In this document: positions 54,766 through 63,426 of the stretch, in pieces
Layout: every line of letters starts with the position of its first letter
Position numbering within the stretch: the first letter of the stretch is position 1
Source: Marinobacter litoralis
GTDB lineage: Bacteria > Pseudomonadota > Gammaproteobacteria > Pseudomonadales > Oleiphilaceae
DNA: 64,000 nt
Assembly (NCBI RefSeq): GCF_003336705.1
Contig: NZ_QMDL01000001.1
Span: 1,116,001 to 1,180,000 of the forward strand
Direction of reading: 5' to 3'
Made by a program: the position numbers and the translations under genes
Notes under the pieces: model-generated
The model's input: the letters and a program-made list of their open reading frames with translations, nothing else
Database searches by the model: none
What the model was told of the DNA's origin: nothing

Positions 54766-56079
54766 TTGTCGTCTCGACTCACTAAATCTTTGCTTTTCAC
54801 TCTTGGTTTGAGCGTGTGCTCCGCGGTTGCGGCAGGCAACCCTGAAGATGGAAAACAGAATTTTCGTTCTGGCGTGCAGGCCTTTCAACAAGGGGATTTA
54901 GCCTTAGCGAGACAATTGCTCGAATCCGCCCAGAATAAAGGCGTCAAGTCACTCTCTCTAAGCTACAACCTTGGCGTGGTCTACTACAAACTGGCCGAAT
55001 ACGGTCGATCGCGACAAGCGTTTGCACAGCTTGTTGGCACAAAGCAGTCGTCTTTAGCGCATTATAATTTGGGATTAATTGCACTGGCTGAAGGCGACTC
55101 AGCAACGGCCAGAAATCACTTCAAGGTAGTGGCCGCCAATAGTGATCAACCCAAACTCACTAAGCTCGCCCACGCTCAGCTCCAAAAACTCGGCAGCACG
55201 CCCCCCGCGCCCAAGCAATGGCAGGCATTTTTGTCGCTAGCCGCAGGTTATGAAGACAATTTAGGTTTATTTCCGGACACGGCCGCCAGCACGCTTGAAG
55301 ACGGCTTTCTCGAGTCGATCGGTGCCGCTTCAGGTTACGCCTATCAAGACGGCAAAAATGCCATCAAATGGAAAGCTCAGTTCTATATTCGGGATTATTT
55401 CGAAGAAGACGACTTCAACACGCACCTGCTTCGACTTGGTACCGCCTGGAATCATGATGCGGGTCGTAACAGAATGAGCTTAGGCCTTGAGGGGGACCAG
55501 CTTTGGTTAGCCGATTCATCCCGGGAACAAAGAGCTCGACTGGTCGCAGCGTGGATTACACCATCCTGCTCTACCAGATCGCTGAGTGCACGGTGCCAGA
55601 TTAAACTCGAGGCTGAACAAATCTTCGCCGACAAGCCACAATTTGAGGCGTACGAAGGCCAGCATTATCGGCTGGATACCCGTTATCGGGCGCGATACGG
55701 CGACTGGTCGGGTGAATTGCAGTATCGGTTTGATTTTAACGATCGGAAAGATCGAGACATCGGGGATGAGTTTTTCAGCGTATCTCCGATGAGGCACACG
55801 TTAGGTTTCAAGCTTTCCTATGCAATAACCCGTGCCTTTACGGTTGGCACTGATGCGAGCTTCAGACAAAGCGATTACACCCATGCACACCGATTTAACA
55901 GCGGCGAAACCATAACGAGATCAGACCAACGGCTAACCTATCATCTGAACGCTCAATACCAGTTTGACCACACCTTCGCCGTCACCACTAAGCTTGGCCG
56001 ACTCAGTAACGAAAGCAACATTGATCGTTACCAGTACGACCGGGAAACCGTTACGCTGGGTGTTAACGTTCGCCTGTAG
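54766..56079 (+). CDS. TPR plus beta-barrel outer-membrane protein (Slam-like architecture)
   Basis: A 437-residue outer-membrane protein. The signal peptide ends near SAVAAGNPED. Residues about 25-145 are tetratricopeptide-like (LSYNLGVVYYKLAEYGRSRQ, AHYNLGLIALAEGDSATARN). The rest (about 155-437) reads as beta-barrel strands ending VTLGVNVRL. This TPR-then-barrel plan is that of Slam (surface lipoprotein assembly modifier) proteins, which export proteins to the cell surface; homology to Slam is suggested, not proven. Start TTG 54766 is chosen because AAGGGA lies 7 nt upstream; TTG 54742 lacks such a site. Confidence 0.75.
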   Translation: MSSRLTKSLLFTLGLSVCSAVAAGNPEDGKQNFRSGVQAFQQGDLALARQLLESAQNKGVKSLSLSYNLGVVYYKLAEYGRSRQAFAQLVGTKQSSLAHYNLGLIALAEGDSATARNHFKVVAANSDQPKLTKLAHAQLQKLGSTPPAPKQWQAFLSLAAGYEDNLGLFPDTAASTLEDGFLESIGAASGYAYQDGKNAIKWKAQFYIRDYFEEDDFNTHLLRLGTAWNHDAGRNRMSLGLEGDQLWLADSSREQRARLVAAWITPSCSTRSLSARCQIKLEAEQIFADKPQFEAYEGQHYRLDTRYRARYGDWSGELQYRFDFNDRKDRDIGDEFFSVSPMRHTLGFKLSYAITRAFTVGTDASFRQSDYTHAHRFNSGETITRSDQRLTYHLNAQYQFDHTFAVTTKLGRLSNESNIDRYQYDRETVTLGVNVRL

Positions 56080-56082
56080 CGA

Positions 56083-56105
56083 CTGCGGCACTAGACGTGC
56101 CACAG
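56083..56105 (+). terminator. Probable terminator after TPR-barrel gene
   Basis: CTG-C-GGCAC (56083-56091), loop TAGAC, GTGCC-A-CAG (56097-56105) form an 8-bp stem with one mismatch, 3 bp after the stop at 56079. A pyrimidine-rich but imperfect T stretch follows. Confidence 0.45.
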
Positions 56106-56136
56106 CCGTTCTCTTCTAATTACTCAACAACTGGGC

Positions 56137-57117
56137 TTAGCCAAGCTGAGCTCTGTTGTGGGGTGCATCGAAATCAAACGCCGGCCCCACCGGAACGACA
56201 CCTGTCGGGTTGATCGTTCCGTGACTGCGATAGTAGTGATCCTTGATGTGCTGCATATCAACCGTTTCAGCCACGCCCGGCCACTGATAAAGCTTTCGTA
56301 TGTAATCGGTCAGATTCGGATAATCTGCAATTTGTTTGAGATTGCACTTGAAGTGTCCGTGATATACCGCATCAAAACGAATCAACGTAGTAAACAAGCG
56401 CCAGTCGGCTTCGGTAAGGGTATCACCTACCAGATAACGCTGGGTCGATAAACGTTGCTCTAAGGAATCCAAAGCTTCAAACAAAGGGTACACCGCTTGT
56501 TCGTAGGCTTCCTGGGTTGTCGCAAAGCCTGCTTTGTAGACGCCGTTATTCACCTGATCGTAGACTTCAGCGTTAATGCTATCGATTTCAACTCGCAGCA
56601 CTTCGGGGTAATAATCACCCGGATTGGCACCTATACCGTCGAACGCAGAGTTAAACATCCGAATGATATCGGCTGACTCATTGCTGACCAGACGGTTTTC
56701 TTTCTTATCCCACAAAACGGGCACCGTTACCCGCCCGGTGTATTCAGGATCGGCCGCGGTGTAGATCTGATGCATAAACTGAGCTTTATGAATCGGGTCT
56801 TGCACCACCCCTTCGTCTGGATCGAAGGTCCAGCCGTGCTCGCGCATCAGCGGGTTGACGACGGACACCGAAATCATCGATTCCAACCCTTTCAGCTTGC
56901 GAAATATCAGTGTCCTGTGTGCCCAAGGACAAGCCAGAGAAACGTATAAATGATAGCGGCCTGCTTCCGCTTTGAAGCCTGACTCACCGGTTGGCCCGGC
57001 ACTGCCATCGGCAGTTACCCAGTTACGAAACTGCGATTCACTTCGGGCAAAGCGACCGTTAGTAGATTTCGTGTCATACCACTGATGAACCCATTTGCCC
57101 TCTACAAGAAGTCCCAT
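56137..57117 (-). CDS. Glutathionyl-hydroquinone reductase (Xi-class GST)
   Basis: A 326-residue thioredoxin-fold GST of the Xi class, which reduces glutathionyl-hydroquinones with glutathione. The catalytic cysteine is Cys63 in SLACPWAHRTL. Further family features are VNPLMREHGWTFDPDEG, VPVLWDKKENRLVSNESADI and RFDAVYHGHFKCNL. Length is typical. GGAG lies 7 nt before ATG. It is downstream of doxX with a probable terminator between them; the pair, with the LysR gene, is a common quinone or redox-stress neighbourhood. Confidence 0.92.
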   Translation of the reverse strand: MGLLVEGKWVHQWYDTKSTNGRFARSESQFRNWVTADGSAGPTGESGFKAEAGRYHLYVSLACPWAHRTLIFRKLKGLESMISVSVVNPLMREHGWTFDPDEGVVQDPIHKAQFMHQIYTAADPEYTGRVTVPVLWDKKENRLVSNESADIIRMFNSAFDGIGANPGDYYPEVLRVEIDSINAEVYDQVNNGVYKAGFATTQEAYEQAVYPLFEALDSLEQRLSTQRYLVGDTLTEADWRLFTTLIRFDAVYHGHFKCNLKQIADYPNLTDYIRKLYQWPGVAETVDMQHIKDHYYRSHGTINPTGVVPVGPAFDFDAPHNRAQLG

Positions 57118-57142
57118 TGTTTGGCTCCTCTGTCGTTTAAAT

Positions 57143-57174
57143 AAAAAGGGCCAAGGACAACCAGCCCCTAGCCC
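57143..57174 (-). terminator. Probable terminator after doxX
   Basis: On the minus strand GGGCTAGG (from 57174) can pair imperfectly with CCTTGGCCC and is followed by TTTTTATTT (57149-57141). It lies between the DoxX gene and the hydroquinone reductase gene, so the latter may depend on read-through or its own promoter. Confidence 0.5.
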
Positions 57175-57194
57175 GAGCTAACAAATCCGGCGGA

Positions 57195-57641
57195 TTACTT
57201 CAGCAAGCTTTGCAACTTGCGATCCAATGAGAGCTTTCCACCGCCACTGAACAGCAAGGCTACCGAAATGCTGATCAGGGCAAGGCCGAACTCATAACCG
57301 TTGTTGCTCATAAACAACCCGTTAGACACGTGAACCGTCAAAATGGCTACCAGCATCGTAATGGCCAGCACAAAGGCCGCGGGACGGGTCAGCAGGCCAA
57401 GCAAGAGCGCAATACCACCGAAGAACTCAGCACTACCCGCACCCAGCGCCATCAAGTAACCTGGTTCAAGGCCGATAGAAGCCATCCACTGCCCCGTACC
57501 TTCCAGACCGTATCCACCGAATGCACCAAACAACTTTTGGGCACCGTGTGCAATAAATATAATGCCGGCAGGAATACGAAGTGCCAAACCGGCCAGGCTA
57601 TCGTTGGTTTCAAGAGTGCGCTGAATGAGTGTGTTGTTCAT
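57195..57641 (-). CDS. DoxX family membrane protein
   Basis: A 148-residue inner-membrane protein with four hydrophobic helices. The DoxX pattern is LALRIPAGIIFIAHGAQKLF, then GLEGTGQWMASIGLEPGY and GSAEFFGGIALLLGLLTRPA. Such proteins are linked to thiol/redox stress and to quinone or thiosulfate metabolism in different bacteria. GGAG stands 8 nt before ATG. It is divergent from a LysR regulator 113 bp away, which probably controls it. Confidence 0.9.
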   Translation of the reverse strand: MNNTLIQRTLETNDSLAGLALRIPAGIIFIAHGAQKLFGAFGGYGLEGTGQWMASIGLEPGYLMALGAGSAEFFGGIALLLGLLTRPAAFVLAITMLVAILTVHVSNGLFMSNNGYEFGLALISISVALLFSGGGKLSLDRKLQSLLK

Positions 57642-57655
57642 GATGTGATCTCCAT

Positions 57656-57708
57656 TTAAAGTTCAATTGCGTTGTTCGATGGAAGTACTATAGTTTCTGG
57701 AACTTTAA
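57656..57708. promoter_or_regulatory. Long-spaced perfect inverted repeat in doxX/LysR intergenic region
   Basis: TTAAAGTTC (57656-57664) and GAACTTTAA (57700-57708) are exact reverse complements 35 bp apart, with the palindrome ACTATAGT between them. The layout fits two regulator half-sites in a LysR-type divergent promoter, but no T-N11-A site was verified. Confidence 0.4.
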
Positions 57709-57754
57709 GAAAATAGCGGAACGATTTGATACATATCATCAGGAAAACTGAACT

Positions 57755-58681
57755 ATGATTTCCCCGATTACACTGGATGCCCTGCTCACTTTAGACGCAA
57801 TCGAGCGTAGGCACAGTTTTGCTGCCGCCGCCGAAGAGCTTTTCCGGGTACCGTCTGCAATTTCATACACGGTCAACAAGCTGGAGGAAGATCTGGGTGT
57901 CCCGCTCTTCGATCGAAGCCGGCGTAAAGCGGAACTCACCCCGGTCGGGCGACTGGTTTTGGAGCAAGGTCGGCAAATTCTTAAGGCAACCGATGAATTG
58001 ACTGCCATGGCCAGAAGGGCCGCTGATGGCTGGGAAGTGGAGCTGCGAATTGCTATCGACAGCGTGCTTGACTGCGCCCCTTTCTACAAACTCATCGAAG
58101 AATTCCAGCATATTCAGCCCAAAACCGAGATGATACTGACAGAAGAGGTTCTTGGCGGCAGCTGGGATGCCCTAAGCGACGATCGATGCGACTTAGTCAT
58201 CGGCGCTTCGGGTGCCCCTCCATCTTCAGGTTTTTCGATCCATTCATTAGGCCATGTCGGTTTCGATTTTGCGGTAGCTTCGGGGCACCCGCTGACCGAA
58301 TTGCCCCAGCCGATCCCGACCAGCGCGATTCAAGACTACCCCACCGTTATCGTAGCCGACAGTTCACGACACCTACCAGCGCGCTCATCGGGGTTGCTTG
58401 ACGGCCGAAGTAGAATCATCGTTCCAACCATCGACCATAAAATCGACGCGCAGTGCAAAGGGCTTGGCGTTGGCTATTTGCCGCACCACAGGATTACCGA
58501 GGAACTGGCCGATGGCCGGCTGGAGATTCTGACTCTGGACGCACCTCGCCCACCTTCTGAAATTTCGGTTGCGTGGCCCCGCGGTAACACCGGTAAAGGC
58601 CTGAAGTGGTTTGTCGACCGCTTAAAACAAATGCATTTTGATCCGGAACACGGCGTTATCGTCAAGGCGAAGGAAGATTAA
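57755..58681 (+). CDS. LysR-family transcriptional regulator
   Basis: A 308-residue LysR regulator. The N-terminal winged helix-turn-helix is clear (LLTLDAIERRHSFAAAAEEL, then VPSAISYTVNKLEEDLGVPL and FDRSRRKAELTPVG). The C-terminal effector-binding domain spans about 95-300. AGGA is 10 nt before ATG. It is transcribed divergently from doxX, the usual arrangement for a LysR and its target. The effector is unknown; a quinone or redox signal is plausible from the neighbours. Confidence 0.92.
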   Translation: MISPITLDALLTLDAIERRHSFAAAAEELFRVPSAISYTVNKLEEDLGVPLFDRSRRKAELTPVGRLVLEQGRQILKATDELTAMARRAADGWEVELRIAIDSVLDCAPFYKLIEEFQHIQPKTEMILTEEVLGGSWDALSDDRCDLVIGASGAPPSSGFSIHSLGHVGFDFAVASGHPLTELPQPIPTSAIQDYPTVIVADSSRHLPARSSGLLDGRSRIIVPTIDHKIDAQCKGLGVGYLPHHRITEELADGRLEILTLDAPRPPSEISVAWPRGNTGKGLKWFVDRLKQMHFDPEHGVIVKAKED

Positions 58682-58800
58682 TATCACCAAAGTCCTGCAA
58701 GCTCTTCATTTTTAACTACACTTATTGTTCAAATCCCGTCGCCACTCATCGGCCTGGTGTGCACCAAGCAACGCCATCAGGCCCAGACAGGAGAACAGCA

Positions 58801-60087
58801 GTGTTTAAAAAAATCCTTGGAGGCTTGCTCGCGTTCGGCGCTCTGGCTCTCGGCATTTTCCTTTTAATTGCCTGGGAATCGTCCATAGACCCTATTAACA
58901 CCGCCAATCCTGGCGCATTCAGTGACGAGCAAATCAGGCGTGGCGAAGTGCTGGCAGGGCTAGGCAATTGCGAAACCTGCCACACAACTGATGCAAACAA
59001 GCCTTTTGCGGGCGGGCGCGCGATGCCGACGCCTTTCGGCACTCTCTATTCCACTAACATTACGCCAGATCCCAAAACTGGAATTGGCCAATGGTCAGAA
59101 AGCGCCTTTTCCAGAGCCATGCGAGAAGGCGTATCGCGATCAGGCTCGCACCTATTCCCTGCATTTCCATATACCCATTTCACCAAACTGCCGGATGACG
59201 ACATCTCCGATTTATACGCTTATCTGATGTCTCGCCAAGCCATTCAGGCTGAGCCACCCGAGAACACCCTGGAATTCCCTTTTAACATTCGGCTACTGCT
59301 TGCTGGTTGGAAGTTATTGTTCTTTGATGAAGGCCGCTACGAAACCGTTTCCAGTAAAAGCGACGAGTGGAACCGTGGTGCTTACATCGCCGAAGGGCCG
59401 GGCCATTGCAGTGCTTGTCACACTCCGCGCAATGCGCTTGGAGCTGAAGATACGGGCAAAGCATGGGAAGGCGCCATCATTAACAACTGGTACGCGCCGG
59501 CTCTGAATGCCAGCAACCCTACACCGGCAGGTTGGACGGAAACAGAAGCCTACCAGTACCTGCGAAACGGTGGCTCTCCGTTCCACGGAGTTGCAGTCGG
59601 GTCAATGGCGGATGTTGTTCATGACGGATTAAAGCGAGCGCCAGACAGCGATCTTAAAGCTTTAGCCGTTTGGCTCAGCGATCTGGCCCAAGCACCCGGT
59701 GAGCAGCAAGCGAGCGAGCGTTCAGCCAGCGCTATTCGCACCGTTCAGAACACCCAAAACCCGTCAACCGTGATGGATGAAGGCGAGCGCTTGTTCACCT
59801 ACGCTTGCGCTGCCTGCCATTATAACGAACCGGAAACTCCCAACACTCTGCGCCCAGACATGGCGTTGAATAGCGCCATCAGCGCGCCCACTCCGGTCAA
59901 TCTCATCCGGGTAACGCTAAATGGCGTATCGCTTAAAGAAGGCATAGCGGAAGCAATGATGCCAGGTTTCGGTGAGGCTCTGAGCGACCGTCAAATTGCG
60001 AGCCTGCTGGCGTATCTGAGGGCTACCCACACTGACCAGCCCGCCTGGGCAAATTTAGAGCAACAGGTTCGCGACCAGCGCCCCTAA
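58801..60087 (+). CDS. Membrane-anchored tri-heme cytochrome c (dehydrogenase electron acceptor)
   Basis: A 428-residue periplasmic cytochrome with an N-terminal membrane anchor (ILGGLLAFGALALGIFLLIA). Three CXXCH heme sites are present: NCETCH, HCSACH and ACAACH. It resembles the cytochrome subunits of alcohol, aldehyde and Mo-hydroxylase dehydrogenases that pass electrons to quinone or oxidase. GTG 58801 is chosen because AGGAG is 7 nt upstream. An iron-sulfur subunit and a molybdenum subunit follow, so it is very likely the electron outlet of that enzyme. Confidence 0.9.
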   Translation: MFKKILGGLLAFGALALGIFLLIAWESSIDPINTANPGAFSDEQIRRGEVLAGLGNCETCHTTDANKPFAGGRAMPTPFGTLYSTNITPDPKTGIGQWSESAFSRAMREGVSRSGSHLFPAFPYTHFTKLPDDDISDLYAYLMSRQAIQAEPPENTLEFPFNIRLLLAGWKLLFFDEGRYETVSSKSDEWNRGAYIAEGPGHCSACHTPRNALGAEDTGKAWEGAIINNWYAPALNASNPTPAGWTETEAYQYLRNGGSPFHGVAVGSMADVVHDGLKRAPDSDLKALAVWLSDLAQAPGEQQASERSASAIRTVQNTQNPSTVMDEGERLFTYACAACHYNEPETPNTLRPDMALNSAISAPTPVNLIRVTLNGVSLKEGIAEAMMPGFGEALSDRQIASLLAYLRATHTDQPAWANLEQQVRDQRP

Positions 60088-60123
60088 ACCCAGACAAAGT
60101 AACCATGAAACGGAGCAAGTAGA

Positions 60124-60627
60124 ATGGCTACAGAATTCGAACTCAACGGTCAGCCCGTGACCGTTGATATTGAAAACGACACTCCCCTTCTCTGGGCTCT
60201 GCGGGATGACCTTGACCTGACCGGCACAAAATACGGGTGCGGTATCGGGATGTGCGGAGCATGCACCGTACTGGTCAATGGCCGTGCGACTCGTTCTTGC
60301 ATTACTCCGGTGGCGGCAGTATCTGGCGCAACCATCACCACCATTGAAGGCTTGCACCCTGACGGACAACACCCGCTCCAAAAAGCATGGATTGAAACTC
60401 AAACGCCCCAGTGCGGTTACTGCCAAAGCGGTCAAATCATGCAGGCGGCTGCCATGTTGAAAGATTTCCCTAACCCAACCGACGAGCAGATCAATAACGC
60501 CATGGGAGGAAACCTGTGTCGATGCATGGCCTATGTGCGCATTCGCAAAGCCATCAAGATGGCCGCCAAAGAGATGAATACCAGCGGCAACACCGCACAG
60601 GAAACAGGAGCTGCAGCTAATGAGTAA
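60124..60627 (+). CDS. [2Fe-2S] subunit of a molybdenum hydroxylase
   Basis: A 167-residue iron-sulfur subunit of the xanthine-oxidase family, IorA-like. The plant-type [2Fe-2S] site has Cys39, Cys44, Cys47 and Cys59 (GCGIGMCGACTV). The second cluster uses Cys97, Cys100, Cys132 and Cys134 (CGYCQSGQ and NLCRC). GGAG precedes the ATG by 8 nt. It relays electrons from the molybdenum centre to the cytochrome. Its stop overlaps the large subunit by 8 bp. Confidence 0.93.
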   Translation: MATEFELNGQPVTVDIENDTPLLWALRDDLDLTGTKYGCGIGMCGACTVLVNGRATRSCITPVAAVSGATITTIEGLHPDGQHPLQKAWIETQTPQCGYCQSGQIMQAAAMLKDFPNPTDEQINNAMGGNLCRCMAYVRIRKAIKMAAKEMNTSGNTAQETGAAANE

Positions 60628-62944
60628 GTTCTATCGTTATCTCAATCAGCCTGAAGGCGTTAAAACAAAAGCTGACCAGGATTCCGATGAAGGCATGCGG
60701 GTTAGTCGTCGCGGTTTTCTGATTGGAGCTGCCGGAGCCGGATTTACCCTAGCGTTTTTCCGTGCTGGCCTTAGTTTTGCGCAACCCGAAGATGTGGTTA
60801 AGGACGGTACGTTCGAGCCCACTATCTGGTATCAAATTGAGCCAGACGGGCGCATTATCGTTAACATCGCCGAGGCCGAAATGGGGCAGCATGTCGGTAC
60901 TGCCCTCGCCCGCATCGTCGCTGATGAACTTGAAGCTGACTGGTCCATGGTAGAACTCAATCATGTGGACAGCGACCCTAAATGGGGATTGATGGTAACC
61001 GGAGGCAGCTGGTCTGTTTGGGAAAATTTCACACCGCTGAGTCAGGCCGGTGCAGCCGGACGTATAGCCCTCATCGAAGAAGGGGCACGCTTGCTCGGCG
61101 TGAGCCCGGATCAATGCGAAGCTCGCAACAGCCAAATTATAGCGGGCGATCAATCCATCAGTTATGGCGACATCGTTAGCCGCGGCGATCTTAGCCGTAC
61201 CTACACCGCAGACGACCTCAAGAAGATGCCCATCAAACCGGCAACCCAGCGTCGTCTCATTGGCCGTGAATCCCGGGCATTGGATATACCGGATAAAACC
61301 GACGGTGCCAGCCGCTACGGCCTGGACGCAAAAGTAGACGGTATGGTTTATGGCCGACCTCTTATTCCACCCACTCGTTATGGCGCGACCATTAACAACA
61401 TTGATGACAGCGCAGCCAAATCCATAAAAGGCTATCAACAAACCATCGTTCTGGAGGATCCGACCGACACAGTCCCGGGCTGGGCCGTGGTTATTGCCGA
61501 TTCATTCCATGCCGCAAATAAAGCCGCGGAGAAAGTTAAGGTCGATTGGGCCGCTGGAGATACCGCCGATGTCAGCGAGCAAGACATTCTCGATCATGGC
61601 GTGAAACTGATCGAGTCGTCGGACAAAGGCTCCATCATGTTCCCGGACGATGGCGTAGACGAAGCCTTCAACGACGCAGCGGATATCATTGAGCAGGACT
61701 ACATCACTCACACCGTTCTCCACGTCCAAATGGAACCGGTGAATGCGCTGGCTTATGAAAAAGAGGGCGTTTGGGAGATTCATACCGGAAATCAATGGCA
61801 ATCCTTGATCATTCCGGTACTCGCAAAGGCATTGGGAGTAAAAGAAGACAAGGTGGTTATGCGTACCTATATGTTGGGCGGTGGATTCGGGCGCCGACTG
61901 AACGGAGATTACGCGGTACCAGCCGCCCTCGCCTCGAAAAAACTGGGTAAGCCGGTCAAGCTGGTCTTCACACGAGAAGACGATACGCGCTTTGACTCCC
62001 CCCGCTCTGCGTCTTATCAGCGCATGCGTATGGCGTTCGATAATAACGGCAAACCCTCAGGCATGGAGCATCACGCCACTGCAGGTTGGCCAACCGAAGT
62101 GATGGCCCCCTTCTTTATGCCCAAAGGAGCAAACGATGAACCGTATGATCCTTTCTCAATTCAGGGCGCTGCGCATTGGTATACCGTGGGGCCACACCGC
62201 GTACGCGCCATTTCAAACGACCTTGCCAATGCAACCTTCCGACCCGGTTGGTTGAGGTCTGTCGGATCCGGTTGGATTAACTTCGCTCTTGAATCTTTTA
62301 TGGACGAGGCAGCTCGCCATGCCAATAAAGACCCGATCGAATTCCGGCTGGAACTGCTCAAAACCGAGGGTAAAAACGCCGGTGAAGCACCCAATTCGGT
62401 CGGCGGAGCATCTCGCCAAGCGAACGTTTTGCGGCGTGTTCGCGAACTCTCAGGCTGGGGGCAAGATCTCCCAAAAGATACCGGCCTCGGCGTAGCCACG
62501 TCTTACGGCCAGGAGCGCAATATGCCGACATGGACGGCCTGTGTGGCCAGAGTCCATGTAAACCGCGATACCGGCCACGTGAAACTTGAGAAACTGACGC
62601 TGGTAACCGATGCAGGCACAGTCGTTCACCCCGATGGTGCCCGGGCTCAAGTTGAGGGCGCTGCATTATGGGGAGCAAGCATGGCGCTCCATGAAGGATC
62701 TCGGTATGAGAAAGGTGAGCCTGTTGATAGAAACCTGGATACCTACACGCCTATGCGCATCAGAGACGTACCCGAGATGGAACTTGAGTTTATAGATAGC
62801 ACCGAAGTGCCCGTCGGGTTGGGTGAACCGGCAACCACAGTAACCGGACCGGCTATCGCCAACGCCATTCACGCCGCTATCGGCGTGAGAATAAGAGAAA
62901 TCCCCATTACGCCAGAGGCGGTACGCAAAGCTTTAAACGCATAA
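60620..62944 (+). CDS. Molybdopterin-binding subunit of aldehyde/N-heterocycle dehydrogenase
   Basis: A 774-residue molybdenum subunit of the xanthine dehydrogenase family, IorB-like. A twin-arginine signal is present (VSRRGFLIGAAGAGF), so the complex acts in the periplasm. Moco-binding segments include YMLGGGFGRRLNGDY, and the catalytic Glu region is VGLGEPATTVTGPAIANAI. There is no FAD subunit, consistent with a cytochrome-linked enzyme such as isoquinoline oxidoreductase or acetic-acid-type aldehyde dehydrogenase. The substrate is not readable. Confidence 0.9.
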   Translation: MSKFYRYLNQPEGVKTKADQDSDEGMRVSRRGFLIGAAGAGFTLAFFRAGLSFAQPEDVVKDGTFEPTIWYQIEPDGRIIVNIAEAEMGQHVGTALARIVADELEADWSMVELNHVDSDPKWGLMVTGGSWSVWENFTPLSQAGAAGRIALIEEGARLLGVSPDQCEARNSQIIAGDQSISYGDIVSRGDLSRTYTADDLKKMPIKPATQRRLIGRESRALDIPDKTDGASRYGLDAKVDGMVYGRPLIPPTRYGATINNIDDSAAKSIKGYQQTIVLEDPTDTVPGWAVVIADSFHAANKAAEKVKVDWAAGDTADVSEQDILDHGVKLIESSDKGSIMFPDDGVDEAFNDAADIIEQDYITHTVLHVQMEPVNALAYEKEGVWEIHTGNQWQSLIIPVLAKALGVKEDKVVMRTYMLGGGFGRRLNGDYAVPAALASKKLGKPVKLVFTREDDTRFDSPRSASYQRMRMAFDNNGKPSGMEHHATAGWPTEVMAPFFMPKGANDEPYDPFSIQGAAHWYTVGPHRVRAISNDLANATFRPGWLRSVGSGWINFALESFMDEAARHANKDPIEFRLELLKTEGKNAGEAPNSVGGASRQANVLRRVRELSGWGQDLPKDTGLGVATSYGQERNMPTWTACVARVHVNRDTGHVKLEKLTLVTDAGTVVHPDGARAQVEGAALWGASMALHEGSRYEKGEPVDRNLDTYTPMRIRDVPEMELEFIDSTEVPVGLGEPATTVTGPAIANAIHAAIGVRIREIPITPEAVRKALNA

Positions 62945-62973
62945 CGATCGTTTACTAACGTGAAAATACAATA

Positions 62974-63426
62974 ATGCGAAAATATTTTAAATGGCACCGG
63001 ATACCCCCTGCTTTTGCACTGGCTTTGTGTATCGGCTTGTTCTCTGGCGGGGGTGCTTTCGCAGAAACGAAAGTGCTGATCAGCAACGACGTTCCCACCC
63101 GAAATTTTGACACATCGTACCTGAATCAAATATTCGCGATGCAAATCCGACGCTGGCCGAACGGCACACCGATTCAGGTTTTTGTTTTACCGAGCACGGA
63201 TCCCAAACACAGGGAATTTGTGGTCAATCACCTGAAAATCCAGGCTCATCAGATGGATCGTATATGGAATCGCATGCTGTTTACCGGCACAGGCAAACCC
63301 CCAACAGTCGTCAACTCCGAACGTGACATGTACCTGAAAATTCGAACCACGCCAGGAGCAATCGGTTACCTTTCGGCAGATTACCCGGTTGAGAATGTGC
63401 ACGTGCTGGGAGAGAAAAAACAATGA
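62974..63426 (+). CDS. Small PstS-like solute-binding-domain protein
   Basis: A 150-residue exported protein. The signal peptide ends near GGGAFAETKV. The rest resembles the first half of phosphate-binding-protein-like domains (IFAMQIRRWPNGTPIQVFVL, RIWNRMLFTGTGKPP and TPGAIGYLSA). There is no ABC transporter nearby. It is translationally coupled to a porin-like gene (ATGA overlap). It may bind an oxyanion or act as a periplasmic sensor part. Confidence 0.75.
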   Translation: MRKYFKWHRIPPAFALALCIGLFSGGGAFAETKVLISNDVPTRNFDTSYLNQIFAMQIRRWPNGTPIQVFVLPSTDPKHREFVVNHLKIQAHQMDRIWNRMLFTGTGKPPTVVNSERDMYLKIRTTPGAIGYLSADYPVENVHVLGEKKQ

